A stretch of 64,000 bases of DNA, taken from the NCBI GenBank assembly GCA_046352935.1, contig JAXMGR010000013.1, forward strand, positions 1 to 64,000. The letters are read 5' to 3'. The translations under genes were made by a program, and so were the position numbers. Of this stretch, positions 17,950 to 28,603 are shown piece after piece (the stretch's first letter is position 1; each line of letters opens with the position of its first letter). The stretch is from CAYWMY01 sp046352935 (GTDB taxonomy: Bacteria > Pseudomonadota > Gammaproteobacteria > Steroidobacterales > Steroidobacteraceae). The notes under the pieces were generated by a model. It was given only the letters and a program-made list of their open reading frames with translations. It did no database searches and was not told the DNA's origin.

Positions 17950-18477
17950 ATGCAAGCCGATGACGACGACCGGCAGGCCCTGATCGAGGCGCTGCGCGGC
18001 GTGCGCCCGCTCACACACGCCGGGCCGCGCCCCGCGCCGCCGCCGCGCCACCCCCGCGCGGGCCAGCGGCGCGCCGACGAGCGCGAGGTGCTGCGCGAAT
18101 CGCTCACCACCTCGCCGGTCGCTCTCGACGTCGAAACAGGTGAGGAACTGCTGTTCCGTCGCGCGGGCGTTCCGGCCGACGTGCTGCGCGGGCTGCGCCG
18201 CGGGCGATACACGGTGGCGGCCGAACTCGACCTCCACGGCCTGACGGAACGCGAAGCGAAGCAGGTGCTGCGCGACTTCCTCGCCGAAGCGCTGGACCAC
18301 GACCACCGCTGCGTGCGCATCGTCCACGGCAAGGGCCGCGGGTCGGGCCCGCGCGGCCCGGTGCTGAAGCGCGCGGTCAACCACTGGCTGCGGCAGACCG
18401 CAGCGGTGCAGGCATTCGCCTCCGCACGCAGCGCGGATGGTGGCACCGGCGCCGTGTACGTGCTGCTGTCACCCTGA
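17950..18477 (+). CDS. Smr-domain protein
   Basis: This is a 175-residue protein with a charged N-terminal half and a C-terminal Smr domain (about residues 93-170): ELDLHGLTEREAKQVLRDFL and the VRIVHGKGRGS loop (HGKG), both hallmarks. Small stand-alone Smr proteins of this kind (E. coli YdaL/SmrB-like) are thought to be endonucleases; SmrB cleaves mRNA at collided ribosomes. The start at 17950 has GAGG seven bases upstream. It is divergent from surE and convergent with the hydratase at 18501. Confidence 0.88.
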   Translation: MQADDDDRQALIEALRGVRPLTHAGPRPAPPPRHPRAGQRRADEREVLRESLTTSPVALDVETGEELLFRRAGVPADVLRGLRRGRYTVAAELDLHGLTEREAKQVLRDFLAEALDHDHRCVRIVHGKGRGSGPRGPVLKRAVNHWLRQTAAVQAFASARSADGGTGAVYVLLSP

Positions 18478-18500
18478 AACGCGCGCCGAGGGACACGGCA

Positions 18501-19250
18501 TCAGCCATGCAGGCGAGCAACCGCCGCCTGGAGCGCGGCGCGCGTCTCGGGGGCGAACCACCCGCGGATCAGCACCTCGATCGCCGACTGATCGAGGTCC
18601 TCGAAGATCTCGACGAGGTCGGCGCGTGCCAGCGCCCGGGTCCGCGCGAGCGGTTCGCGCGGCAGCGAGGCAAGGCGGTCGAGCCAGGCGAGCGCGGCCG
18701 GCACGACGTCCTCGACCGGCGCCACCGCATCGACGAGACCGATGCGCAGCGCCTCGTCCGGCGGCAGCAGCATGCCGCTGGTCAGCAGGCTCTCCGCCTG
18801 CCGCGGCCCCACCTGCCGCACGACGGCCCGGTGCACCAGGGGTCCGGGGAAGATGCCGACCTCCATTTCGTTGAAACCGATGCGCCCCTCGCCGGCTGCG
18901 AGCACGCGGTAGTCGGCGAAGTTCGCGATCACGGCACCGCCGGCGGCGGTGTAGCCGGTCAGCGCCGCCGCGACGGGCACCGGCGAAGACGCCACCTGCT
19001 GCAGCACGCCGAAGAAGACGGAACACAGGCCGCGCATGCCATGCGCGTCGAGTTCGATCGCGCGCACGATGTCGAGCCCCGCGGAGAACATGCCCGGCTG
19101 GCCCGAGAGCACGATGCCGCGTGCTCCGGACTCCACCGCACCCGCGAGGGCATCGAGCAGGTCGTCGAGCATTTCGATGTCGAGTGCGTTGACCGGCGGC
19201 CGCTCGAGCCGCAGTTCGACCAGCGGGCCGTGCCGCAGCGTCTCGATCAT
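18501..19250 (-). CDS. enoyl-CoA hydratase/isomerase family protein
   Basis: This is a 249-residue crotonase-fold protein. The oxyanion-hole segments GMFSAGLDI and TGYTAAGGAVIANFADYRV are present, followed by FNEMEVGIFPGP at the position of the first catalytic glutamate in hydratases and a possible second acidic residue in RQAESLLTSG. The reaction (hydration, isomerisation or other) and the substrate chain length cannot be told. The start overlaps the truD stop by ATGA, which places an acyl-CoA enzyme at the end of an isoprenoid/tRNA-modification operon. Confidence 0.85.
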   Translation of the reverse strand: MIETLRHGPLVELRLERPPVNALDIEMLDDLLDALAGAVESGARGIVLSGQPGMFSAGLDIVRAIELDAHGMRGLCSVFFGVLQQVASSPVPVAAALTGYTAAGGAVIANFADYRVLAAGEGRIGFNEMEVGIFPGPLVHRAVVRQVGPRQAESLLTSGMLLPPDEALRIGLVDAVAPVEDVVPAALAWLDRLASLPREPLARTRALARADLVEIFEDLDQSAIEVLIRGWFAPETRAALQAAVARLHG

Positions 19251-20317
19251 GATTCCTCCGTGACGTCGCCCGTCGTGGTGATCATCTCACGCAGCACCGT
19301 GGTCGCGTACGCGCCGCGCGGCAGCGCGAAACGGACGATCGCGTCGGGACCGTCGAACACGATGCCGGGATCCCGGGGCCGCAGGCGCAGCGCGCGGCGC
19401 TCGGCCTCGACACCCGCCGCCTCCAGCAGGGCCACCAGGTCCGCATCGGCCCCGAGTGCCCGCGTCTCGACGTCGAGCGCCCGCGTCTCCGGCAGCGCCG
19501 CGCGCGCCCCGGGCAGCGGTCCCGTCGGATGCACGTCGCCGGCCGCGAGCCGGGCTTCCAGCGTGGCATCGATGTCCCGCGCGGCGAAGAAGCTGCCGGT
19601 GCCGTCGAGGTTCACGAGTTCCCCGGGCAGCAGCCGCTCCCAGCTGCCATCGCCCACGCGCGCCGCGAGCACCTGGTTGAACAGCAGGCCGCGCGCGGCG
19701 GAGAACAGGAACGCACGCGCATCGCGTCCGCGCGGCACGGCGCCTCCCGCGAGCCAGCGCGCCACGTCGTCGAGATTGGATCCCCCGCGGCCGAAGCGCT
19801 GCGCGCCGAACCAGTTGGGCACGCCGCGAACGGCCACGGTCTGCACGCGCGCCGCGAGGAGCGCGGCATCGCCGCTGAACCCGCGCAGGCGCAGTTCGAA
19901 GCGGTTGCCCGCGAGCGCGCCGCGGCGCAGCTTGCGGGAGTGTGCCGCCGCGTGGAGCACGCGGAACCCCTCTCCCTCCACGCCGGCAGCGGGCACCGTC
20001 GCGGTCGCCGGAACCGAGAACCACTGACGGGTGAGTGCGTGACGGTCCTTGAGGCCGGCGAAGCCGACGTCGTCGGACCGCACCCCGGCGAGTCGCGCGA
20101 GCGAGCGCGCCACGAAAAGGGTGTTCGCCCCGCGCTTCTCGACCCACAGCAGCCGGTGTGCACCACCGCCGTCGGGCGCGAAGCCGAGTTCCTCCTCGAC
20201 GACGAAGTCCTCGGGCGCCGCTCGCAGCGTCGCCGAACCACAAGGCGGCCCTAGCGCCGCCGGCGGATCGAGGGCAACGTGCCGCCAGCGCGCCCCGCGC
20301 GCGGGATCGAGTGTCAT
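19247..20317 (-). CDS. truD: tRNA pseudouridine(13) synthase
   Basis: This enzyme isomerises U13 of tRNA-Glu. The 356-residue product has the TruD catalytic motif VGFAGLKDRHALTRQWFSV (catalytic Asp in KDRHA), the RGVPNWFGAQRFG segment and the inserted TRUD domain. Its start overlaps the ispF stop by four bases and its stop overlaps the hydratase start, matching the ispD-ispF-truD order of many gammaproteobacteria, where surE-pcm would follow; here the hydratase gene and the opposite-strand Smr gene lie between truD and surE. Confidence 0.95.
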   Translation of the reverse strand: MTLDPARGARWRHVALDPPAALGPPCGSATLRAAPEDFVVEEELGFAPDGGGAHRLLWVEKRGANTLFVARSLARLAGVRSDDVGFAGLKDRHALTRQWFSVPATATVPAAGVEGEGFRVLHAAAHSRKLRRGALAGNRFELRLRGFSGDAALLAARVQTVAVRGVPNWFGAQRFGRGGSNLDDVARWLAGGAVPRGRDARAFLFSAARGLLFNQVLAARVGDGSWERLLPGELVNLDGTGSFFAARDIDATLEARLAAGDVHPTGPLPGARAALPETRALDVETRALGADADLVALLEAAGVEAERRALRLRPRDPGIVFDGPDAIVRFALPRGAYATTVLREMITTTGDVTEES

Positions 20318-20787
20318 GCCGGGACCAGCAGGGCGACGGCCTGCGCCGCGATGCCCTCGCGCCGACCCATCGCGCCCAGGCCCTCCGTGGTCGTCGCCTT
20401 GACGCTCACACAGTCGGTTGCGATGCCGAGATCGGCGGCCAGGTTGGCCCGCATCGCGTCGCGGAACGGGCCGATGCGCGGAGTCTCGGCGAGCACCGTG
20501 AGGTCGACGTTGCCGACGCGCCAGCCGCGTGCCGTCGCCAGCACGACGACCTCACGCAGCAGCGTACGGCTGTCGACGCCACGGTACCGCGGGTCGGAAT
20601 CGGGAAAGTGCTGGCCGATGTCGCCGAGGGCGAGTGCCCCCAGGATCGCGTCGCAGAGCGCGTGGATCGCCACGTCACCGTCCGAGTGGGCCACGAGGCC
20701 GCGCTCGTGCGGAATGCGCACGCCGCACAGCGTGACCTGGTCGCCGGGCCCGAAGGCGTGCACGTCGATGCCGCTGCCGATCTTCAT
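20314..20787 (-). CDS. ispF: 2-C-methyl-D-erythritol 2,4-cyclodiphosphate synthase
   Basis: This is the fifth enzyme of the MEP isoprenoid pathway. The 157-residue product has the zinc ligands in GIDVHAF and HALCDAILGA, with VAHSDGDVAIHA and the TTTEGLGAMGRREGIAA end loop. The ATG at 20787 overlaps the ispD stop as ATGA, so the two enzymes are coupled. The missing intermediate enzyme IspE is not in the window; Dxr (48112-49302) is. Confidence 0.97.
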   Translation of the reverse strand: MKIGSGIDVHAFGPGDQVTLCGVRIPHERGLVAHSDGDVAIHALCDAILGALALGDIGQHFPDSDPRYRGVDSRTLLREVVVLATARGWRVGNVDLTVLAETPRIGPFRDAMRANLAADLGIATDCVSVKATTTEGLGAMGRREGIAAQAVALLVPA

Positions 20788-21488
20788 CCGCCTTCTCCGC
20801 GTGCCGCGAACCACCGCCGGACGGCCTCGATGTCGGCGGGCCGGGTCACCTTGATGTTGTCCGGCGACCCGGCGACGAGCCGGGGCCTGAGGCCCATGTG
20901 TTCGATCGCGGCGGCCTCGTCCGTGGGAGTCACGCCGTCCCTGCGACAGGAATCGAGCGCCTCGGCGAGAGGGCCGAGCCGGAACATCTGCGGGGTCAGC
21001 GCCCGCCACAGGCCGGTGCGCTCCACGGTTGCCGCGACCCGATCGTCCGCATCCGCGCGCTTCAGGGTGTCCGCGAGCGGTGTCGCCAGCAGGCCACCCA
21101 CGGGATCGCCCTCACAGGTCTCGATCAGACGCTGCAGGTCGGCCGGTTCCAGGCAGGGCCGCGCGGCATCGTGCACGAGCACCCAGTCGTCCGTCGCGCC
21201 GAGCGAGCCGAGGAGCCCGAGCGCCGAGCGCACGGAATCGGCACGCTCGGCGCCGCCCACGCAGGTGCGCACCCGTGGGTCGGCGGCCGGCGCGAGTGCC
21301 GCGAACACCATGTCGTCGCCGGCGAGTGCCACGACGCCACCGGCGATCCGCGACGATGCGAGGAGCGGCGCCAGGGCATGCTCGACGAGCGTGCGCCCGG
21401 CGATCCCGAGATACTGCTTGGGAGCCGCGCCACCCATGCGGCGCGATCGACCTGCCGCCGGTACGACGAACCACACCTGCGCGGACAT
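20784..21488 (-). CDS. ispD: 2-C-methyl-D-erythritol 4-phosphate cytidylyltransferase
   Basis: This enzyme transfers CMP from CTP to MEP. The 234-residue product has the nucleotidyltransferase loop PAAGRSRRMGGAAPKQYL, with VLVHDAARPCL and the C-terminal DNIKVTRPADIEAV. The start at 21488 gives the normal N-terminus MSAQVWFVVPAAG; longer in-frame starts run through ftsB. It lies 10 bases after ftsB, the conserved ftsB-ispD-ispF order. Confidence 0.96.
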   Translation of the reverse strand: MSAQVWFVVPAAGRSRRMGGAAPKQYLGIAGRTLVEHALAPLLASSRIAGGVVALAGDDMVFAALAPAADPRVRTCVGGAERADSVRSALGLLGSLGATDDWVLVHDAARPCLEPADLQRLIETCEGDPVGGLLATPLADTLKRADADDRVAATVERTGLWRALTPQMFRLGPLAEALDSCRRDGVTPTDEAAAIEHMGLRPRLVAGSPDNIKVTRPADIEAVRRWFAARGEGG

Positions 21489-21498
21489 CGAAGGGGAT

Positions 21499-21828
21499 CT
21501 ACGGCTGCAGCGAGGCGCGCGTCGTCGGCAGGGGCTGCGGCGCGGGCGGCAGCAGCCGCGCGTCCACGACCTGGTAGAAAGTCTCGCGGCTTCCGACCAT
21601 GCCGAGTTCGTGACGCGCGCGCTCCTCGAGAGCGACCAGGCCTTCCTTGAGATCCTTGACCTCGGCCTTGAGCTGGGCGTTGCGCTCGGAGAGGCCCTCG
21701 TTCTCGTGCTTCTGCCCGGCAACCGCCGAACGCAGCTGCCAGACGGCACGGGCACCCTCGGGCGATGCCCAGAGCCGGTACTGCAACAGCACCAGACAGA
21801 CTCCGAGCACGATGGCGGCCACTCTCAT
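21499..21828 (-). CDS. ftsB: cell division protein FtsB
   Basis: This is a small bitopic divisome protein that forms a complex with FtsL and FtsQ. The 109 residues have a single N-terminal membrane segment (residues 3-16 or so, VAAIVLGVCLVLLQYRLW), the short periplasmic GxxxxWxLR linker (GARAVWQLRSAVAGQ) and a heptad coiled coil (about 35-75), followed by RHELGMVGSRETFYQVV. Its AUG directly abuts a strong hairpin (21830-21873) and no clear Shine-Dalgarno sequence is visible, so access to the start may be controlled by that structure. It lies 59 bases downstream of eno. Confidence 0.93.
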   Translation of the reverse strand: MRVAAIVLGVCLVLLQYRLWASPEGARAVWQLRSAVAGQKHENEGLSERNAQLKAEVKDLKEGLVALEERARHELGMVGSRETFYQVVDARLLPPAPQPLPTTRASLQP

Positions 21829-21829
21829 G

Positions 21830-21873
21830 GGGGCGTCAATTTACCACGTTCTGTCAAACGTGGAAGACGCCCC
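21830..21873. promoter_or_regulatory. hairpin between eno and ftsB, touching the ftsB start
   Basis: The outer arms GGGGCGTC (21830-21837) and GACGCCCC (21866-21873) and the inner arms CCACGTT (21844-21850) and AACGTGG (21857-21863) give a two-part stem with a 6-base loop. It ends one base before the ftsB ATG on the minus strand. TTTTT follows on the plus side only (21879 onward), where no gene is transcribed, so for the eno transcript it looks more like a processing, stabilising or translation-blocking structure than a terminator. Confidence 0.6.
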
Positions 21874-21887
21874 GAAGACTTTTTGCG

Positions 21888-23171
<1,284 letters not shown>

Positions 23172-23998
23172 TTACTTCATCTCCTCGAAAGACTTCTTCT
23201 TCACGACCGAGTCGATCTCGACCAGGGTTTCCAGCAAGGCGCCCATGCGATCGAGCGGCCATGCATTGGGACCGTCCGAAAGCGCCTGCGCAGGGTCCGG
23301 ATGCGTCTCCATGAACAGGCCCGCCACACCCGCGGCGACCGCGGCCCGTGCCAGCACCGGCACGAACTCGCGCTGGCCACCGGAGGACCCGCCCTGCGCG
23401 CCCGGCAGCTGCACGGAATGGGTTGCGTCGAACACGACCGGCGCGCCGGTCGCACGCATGACCGAGAGGGCGCGCATGTCCGACACGAGGTTGTTGTACC
23501 CGAAACTGAAACCGCGCTCGCAGACCAGGATCGCGGAATTGCCGGTCGAGCGCGCCTTGTCGACGACGTTCGACATCTCCCAGGGGCTCAGGAACTGCCC
23601 CTTCTTGATGTTCACGGGCCGGCCCTGCGAGCACACCTTCACGATGAAGTTCGTCTGGCGGCACAGGAACGCCGGTGTCTGCAGCACGTCGACGACCGCC
23701 GCCACCTCGCCGAGCGGCGTGTCCTCGTGCACGTCGGTGAGCACCGGCACGCCGAGCGACGCGCGCACATCCGTCAGGATCTTCAGGCCGGCCTCCAGGC
23801 CGGGACCGCGGGACGAGGTCACTGACGACCGGTTCGCCTTGTCGAAGCTGGCCTTGAAGACGAACGGGACGCCGAGCTCCGCCGTGATCTCCCGGAGGCG
23901 GCCCGCCACCTCGAAGACGAGGTCACGGCTCTCGATGACGCAGGGTCCCGCGATCAGGAACAGTCTGTGCCCGATGCCGGCATCGAAGCCGCACAGCC

Positions 23999-24002
<4 letters not shown>
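23172..24002 (-). CDS. kdsA: 3-deoxy-8-phosphooctulonate synthase
   Basis: This enzyme condenses phosphoenolpyruvate with arabinose 5-phosphate to KDO-8-phosphate for the lipopolysaccharide inner core. The 276-residue product has FLIAGPCVIESRD, FKASFDKANRSS, the LTDVHE segment, and RQTNFIVKVCSQGRPVNIKK and DATHSVQLPG later. The ATG at 24002 overlaps the pyrG stop by ATGA and gives the standard MRLCGFDAG start. The order pyrG-kdsA-eno is widely conserved; placing kdsA before eno may link lipopolysaccharide synthesis to the PEP supply. Confidence 0.97.
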
Positions 24003-25645
<1,643 letters not shown>

Positions 25646-25678
25646 GGAGCGGGCTCCCGTCACAGCCTGGAGGGGTCA

Positions 25679-25722
25679 GAAAACAGAAAGGGCCTTCAGG
25701 TGCGCTGTGCACTCAAGGCCCT
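25679..25722 (-). terminator. terminator-like hairpin in the pyrG leader (possible attenuator)
   Basis: On the minus strand AGGGCCTT (25715-25722) pairs with AAGGCCCT (25689-25696); an inner GTGC/GCAC pair extends the stem, and the hairpin is followed by TTCTGTTTTC (25679-25688). This is a good intrinsic terminator, but there is no minus-strand gene upstream to terminate; it lies about 34 bases before the pyrG ATG. It is therefore either a pyrG attenuator or the 3' end of a short RNA started within 25723-25900. Confidence 0.65.
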
Positions 25723-25906
25723 GTCGCGACGGGCCACGACTCTAACCGAGGCCGCGCGAAGGTGCCAGACGAAGTGTGAGGAGCGTCACACGAAGTCGCC
25801 CGCAAGTGACTGAGCCGACACACAAAGCCGCCGCTCGTCGGTCGATCGCGTACGCCCGTCGGATCGCCCTCCCGGAGGCGCGTCGCGCTCTTTAGAGTCG
25901 CGACCT

Positions 25907-26623
25907 ATGCACAAGCGGAACTCCGGTTTCACCCTGCTCGAGCTGCTGACGGTGGTCACCATCGCCGGGCTGCTCCTCGCGGTCGCCGTACCGGGCATGC
26001 GCGCGTTCATCCAGAACGCCGAGATGACCCGGGCGGCGAACGACTTCGTCCATGCGGTGCAGACGGCGCGGACGGAGGCGATCAAGCGCCGCCGCAACGT
26101 GGTCATGTGCACCGCAGCCGACCCGCTGGAAGCGGACCCGACCTGCGACGACGACTCGACGCTGAATGGCTGGATCGTGTTCGTCGACAGCAACTCCAAT
26201 GGCGACCGCGATGCTGCCGGCTTCGACGATATCGATGGAGACGAGCACCAGGACATCGACGAGGACGCGAACGACAACGGGATCCTGGACGGCGGCGAGG
26301 ACGACGACGGTGACGGCCATCTCGATGTCGCGGAAGACGACATCGAGGCGGAGGAGATCCTCCTGCAGCACGCCCCGCTGGACCCCGGCGTCACGGCCGT
26401 CTCGCGGGACACCGACGACGACGAGACCGACTTCATCGTGACCTACAACTCCACCGGCTTCACGACCGCGACCAATGTTTCCGCGGTGGTCCTGTGCGAT
26501 GCCCGCGGCAACAAGGCATCGTTCGGCGACCTGTCCGCGGCGCGCGGGATCACGGTCTCCGCCACGGGCCGTGTCGCCACGACGCGCGGCATCGAGGAAA
26601 TCGAAGACCTCGGCGGTTGCTGA
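25907..26623 (+). CDS. GspH/FimT-type minor pseudopilin with EF-hand-like loop insertion
   Basis: This is a minor type IV pilin of the FimT/FimU group that helps start pilus assembly. The 238-residue product has the class III leader NSGFTLLELLTVVTIAGLL, cleaved after Gly7 by PilD, with Glu at +5, then a GspH domain (GWIVFVDSNSNGD). After residue 94 the protein is unusually acidic: residues 108-119, 120-131 and 132-143 are three adjacent 12-residue units, the last two (DANDNGILDGGE, DDDGDGHLDVAE) fitting the EF-hand loop rule D-x-[DN]-x-[DN]-G-x-[IL]-D-x-x-E exactly. Ordinary FimT proteins often have one such loop here, so this looks like an expansion. First gene of the pilus operon, divergent from pyrG. 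Confidence 0.88.
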   Translation: MHKRNSGFTLLELLTVVTIAGLLLAVAVPGMRAFIQNAEMTRAANDFVHAVQTARTEAIKRRRNVVMCTAADPLEADPTCDDDSTLNGWIVFVDSNSNGDRDAAGFDDIDGDEHQDIDEDANDNGILDGGEDDDGDGHLDVAEDDIEAEEILLQHAPLDPGVTAVSRDTDDDETDFIVTYNSTGFTTATNVSAVVLCDARGNKASFGDLSAARGITVSATGRVATTRGIEEIEDLGGC

Positions 26624-26640
26624 ACCTCCGGCCAGCCACC

Positions 26641-27129
26641 ATGAACAACAGACTCCGCAACCGATCCGTTCCTCCCCGCTCCCGCCGGCAGCGCGGCTTC
26701 AACCTCGTCGAGGTGCTGGTCGCGCTCGTGATCCTCGCCGTCGGCCTCCTCGGCATCGCGGCGCTCTACCTCGACAGCCTGCGTGCGGGCCGCACCGCGA
26801 TCTACCGCACCCAGGCGATCAACCTCGCCGCGGACATGGGTGACCGCATCCGCAGCAACCGTACGGCCGTTGCCGGCTACGCGACCACCTACGCCGCCGC
26901 GGCACCGGCCGCGGTCGCGACCTGCGAGACCGATGCCGGCTGCTCGGCCGCGCAGATGGCGCAGAACGACCTGAACCGCTGGAAGGCACTGGTCGCAATG
27001 CTGCTGCCGGGCGGCCAGGGCCAGATCACCGTGACGGCCGGCATCCCGAATGCCTACGTGATCGAGCTGCGCTGGACCGAGGCGGGCGCCGACCAGCTCG
27101 CGACCCTGCAGCTGCGGGTGGAAACATGA
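26641..27129 (+). CDS. pilV: type IV pilus minor pilin PilV
   Basis: This is a minor pilin of 162 residues with a long positively charged leader and the processing site RQRGFNLVEVLVALVILAVG (cleavage before Phe, Glu at +5). The PilV pattern GIAALYLDSLRAGRTAIYRT and AADMGDRIRSNR follows. Residues 91-105 contain two cysteines (CETDAGC) likely to form a disulfide in the globular head. The start at 26641 follows fimT by 17 bases; the stop overlaps the pilW start by ATGA. Confidence 0.9.
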   Translation: MNNRLRNRSVPPRSRRQRGFNLVEVLVALVILAVGLLGIAALYLDSLRAGRTAIYRTQAINLAADMGDRIRSNRTAVAGYATTYAAAAPAAVATCETDAGCSAAQMAQNDLNRWKALVAMLLPGGQGQITVTAGIPNAYVIELRWTEAGADQLATLQLRVET

Positions 27130-28121
27130 GCACACGGCGCAGGCAGCGGGGTCTGACCCTCATCGAGATGATGGTGGCGCTCGCCATCGGCACGTTCCTC
27201 ATGGCGGGCACACTCACGGTCTTCGCCAAGACGCGCGACCTGTACCGCACGAACGAGGCGGCGGCGCGCCTGCAGGAGAACGCCCGTTACGCGATGAGCA
27301 CCATCGAGGCGGACCTCCGGCTCGCGAGCAACTGGGGTCTCGTCAACCGCGCCGACCTCATCGAGAACGCGGTCCCGCCGGACGAGCCGATCCCGGCGGC
27401 ACTCGCGGGCCAGGCGGATGCGATCGATGCCTGCGGCGACCGCTGGGGCATCGACCTCGGCCACTACGTGGAGGCCGCCGACGGCGACTACCGCCTCGAC
27501 GACAGCACGTCCGACTGCGATGCCTTCGGAACCGCGAGCGACGATGCGGACGTCCTCACCATCCGGCACGCCACCTTCAACCCGATCCCGCTCGCCGGCC
27601 TCGGCGCCACCAACGGCATGATCAAGATCCAGACCTCGCGCGCGATGGGCAGCCTGTTCACGGGCACGACGAGGCCCTCCGGACTCGCCACGAGCGACAC
27701 GCAGACGAACGGGCTGGTCGTGAACTCCTATTACATCGACGAGGACTCGGAGACGCGCGAAGGCCTGCCCTCGCTGCGCCGCAAGTCGCTGGGCGCCGCG
27801 GGCGGTGCCGCGGTGGTCCGCGACGAGGAGATCATCCAGGGCGTCGAGGACCTGCAGGTGCAATTCGGCGTCGACAGCAGCGGCGACCAGAACGCTGATT
27901 TCTACCTGAACCCCGACGCCGACCTGGGTGCGGCTGTCGATGCCGGCGGGACCATCGTCTCGGCGCGCGTCTGGCTGCTCGTGCGCGGCGAGGACCCCGA
28001 GGTCGGTTTCACGGACGACCGCACGTACAACATCGCCAACCACGCCGCATACAGCCCGGCGGATGCCTTCCGGCGAGTACTCGTGGTCAAGACGGTCATG
28101 CTGAGGAATGCAAGGCGATGA
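27126..28121 (+). CDS. pilW: type IV pilus minor pilin PilW
   Basis: This is a 331-residue minor pilin with the processing site RQRGLTLIEMMVALAIGTF (cleavage before Leu, Glu at +5) and the PilW-family NARYAMSTIEADLRLASNWG. The large periplasmic domain ends with RVWLLVRGEDPE and RRVLVVKTVMLRN, typical of PilW. It is coupled by four-base overlaps to pilV upstream and pilX downstream. Minor pilins PilV/W/X/E with FimT/FimU form the tip complex that carries PilY1. Confidence 0.9.
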   Translation: MSTRRRQRGLTLIEMMVALAIGTFLMAGTLTVFAKTRDLYRTNEAAARLQENARYAMSTIEADLRLASNWGLVNRADLIENAVPPDEPIPAALAGQADAIDACGDRWGIDLGHYVEAADGDYRLDDSTSDCDAFGTASDDADVLTIRHATFNPIPLAGLGATNGMIKIQTSRAMGSLFTGTTRPSGLATSDTQTNGLVVNSYYIDEDSETREGLPSLRRKSLGAAGGAAVVRDEEIIQGVEDLQVQFGVDSSGDQNADFYLNPDADLGAAVDAGGTIVSARVWLLVRGEDPEVGFTDDRTYNIANHAAYSPADAFRRVLVVKTVMLRNARR

Positions 28122-28570
28122 ACGGCAGGCGCAGGAACATTCCCGAGCGGAACGCGCCGGCCCGCGGCCAGCGTGGCGCCGCCCTCGTCATGGGCCTGAT
28201 CCTGCTGCTGGTGCTCACGATCCTCGCGGTCTCGGGCGTCATGAGCTCGACGCTGGAACTGCGCATGGTCGGCAACCAGCAGCAGCAGGAACGCGCGTTC
28301 CAGGCCGCGGAGCTCGGGATCGAACAGGCGCTGGCCGACGCGCTCCTGAGCGAGACTCCGCAGGTCCAGCCCGTCACGACGGTGCCCGACTCCACGGACG
28401 AGTACGAATACGAGATCCGCAAGAGCGGGCAGACCGGCGCCCCGCCCGGATACAGCCTCGACGCCGGATTCGCCTCGCATCACTTCGTGATCACCGCGAA
28501 CGGCTACTCCGCCGCCGGTGCGGAATCGACGAACACCCAGGGTTTCTACGTCGTCGGACCCGGCGGCTGA
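28118..28570 (+). CDS. pilX: type IV pilus assembly protein PilX
   Basis: This is a 150-residue protein with the PilX N-terminal region GQRGAALVMGLILLLVLTIL (one hydrophobic helix, no standard +5 glutamate) followed by MVGNQQQQERAFQAAELGIE, the conserved PilX/GspK-like 'F.AAE.G...A' segment. It is predicted to be a non-canonical minor pilin in the tip complex. The head domain is short and rich in Asp/Glu/Tyr (DSTDEYEYEIRKSG). Coupled to pilW by ATGA. Confidence 0.88.
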   Translation: MNGRRRNIPERNAPARGQRGAALVMGLILLLVLTILAVSGVMSSTLELRMVGNQQQQERAFQAAELGIEQALADALLSETPQVQPVTTVPDSTDEYEYEIRKSGQTGAPPGYSLDAGFASHHFVITANGYSAAGAESTNTQGFYVVGPGG

Positions 28571-28603
28571 GCGCCCGGATCCACAGACATGGAGTCGACA
28601 CCG

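Noticed and set aside
25723..25900. A tRNA or known structured RNA in the pyrG-fimT intergenic region
   Set aside because: No cloverleaf or recognisable conserved RNA was found; only the terminator-like stem at 25679-25722 stands out.
26228..26335. The 36-base period in fimT as a CRISPR or DNA-level satellite
   Set aside because: The units agree at the protein level but not closely enough at the DNA level, and lie in frame inside a conserved gene.
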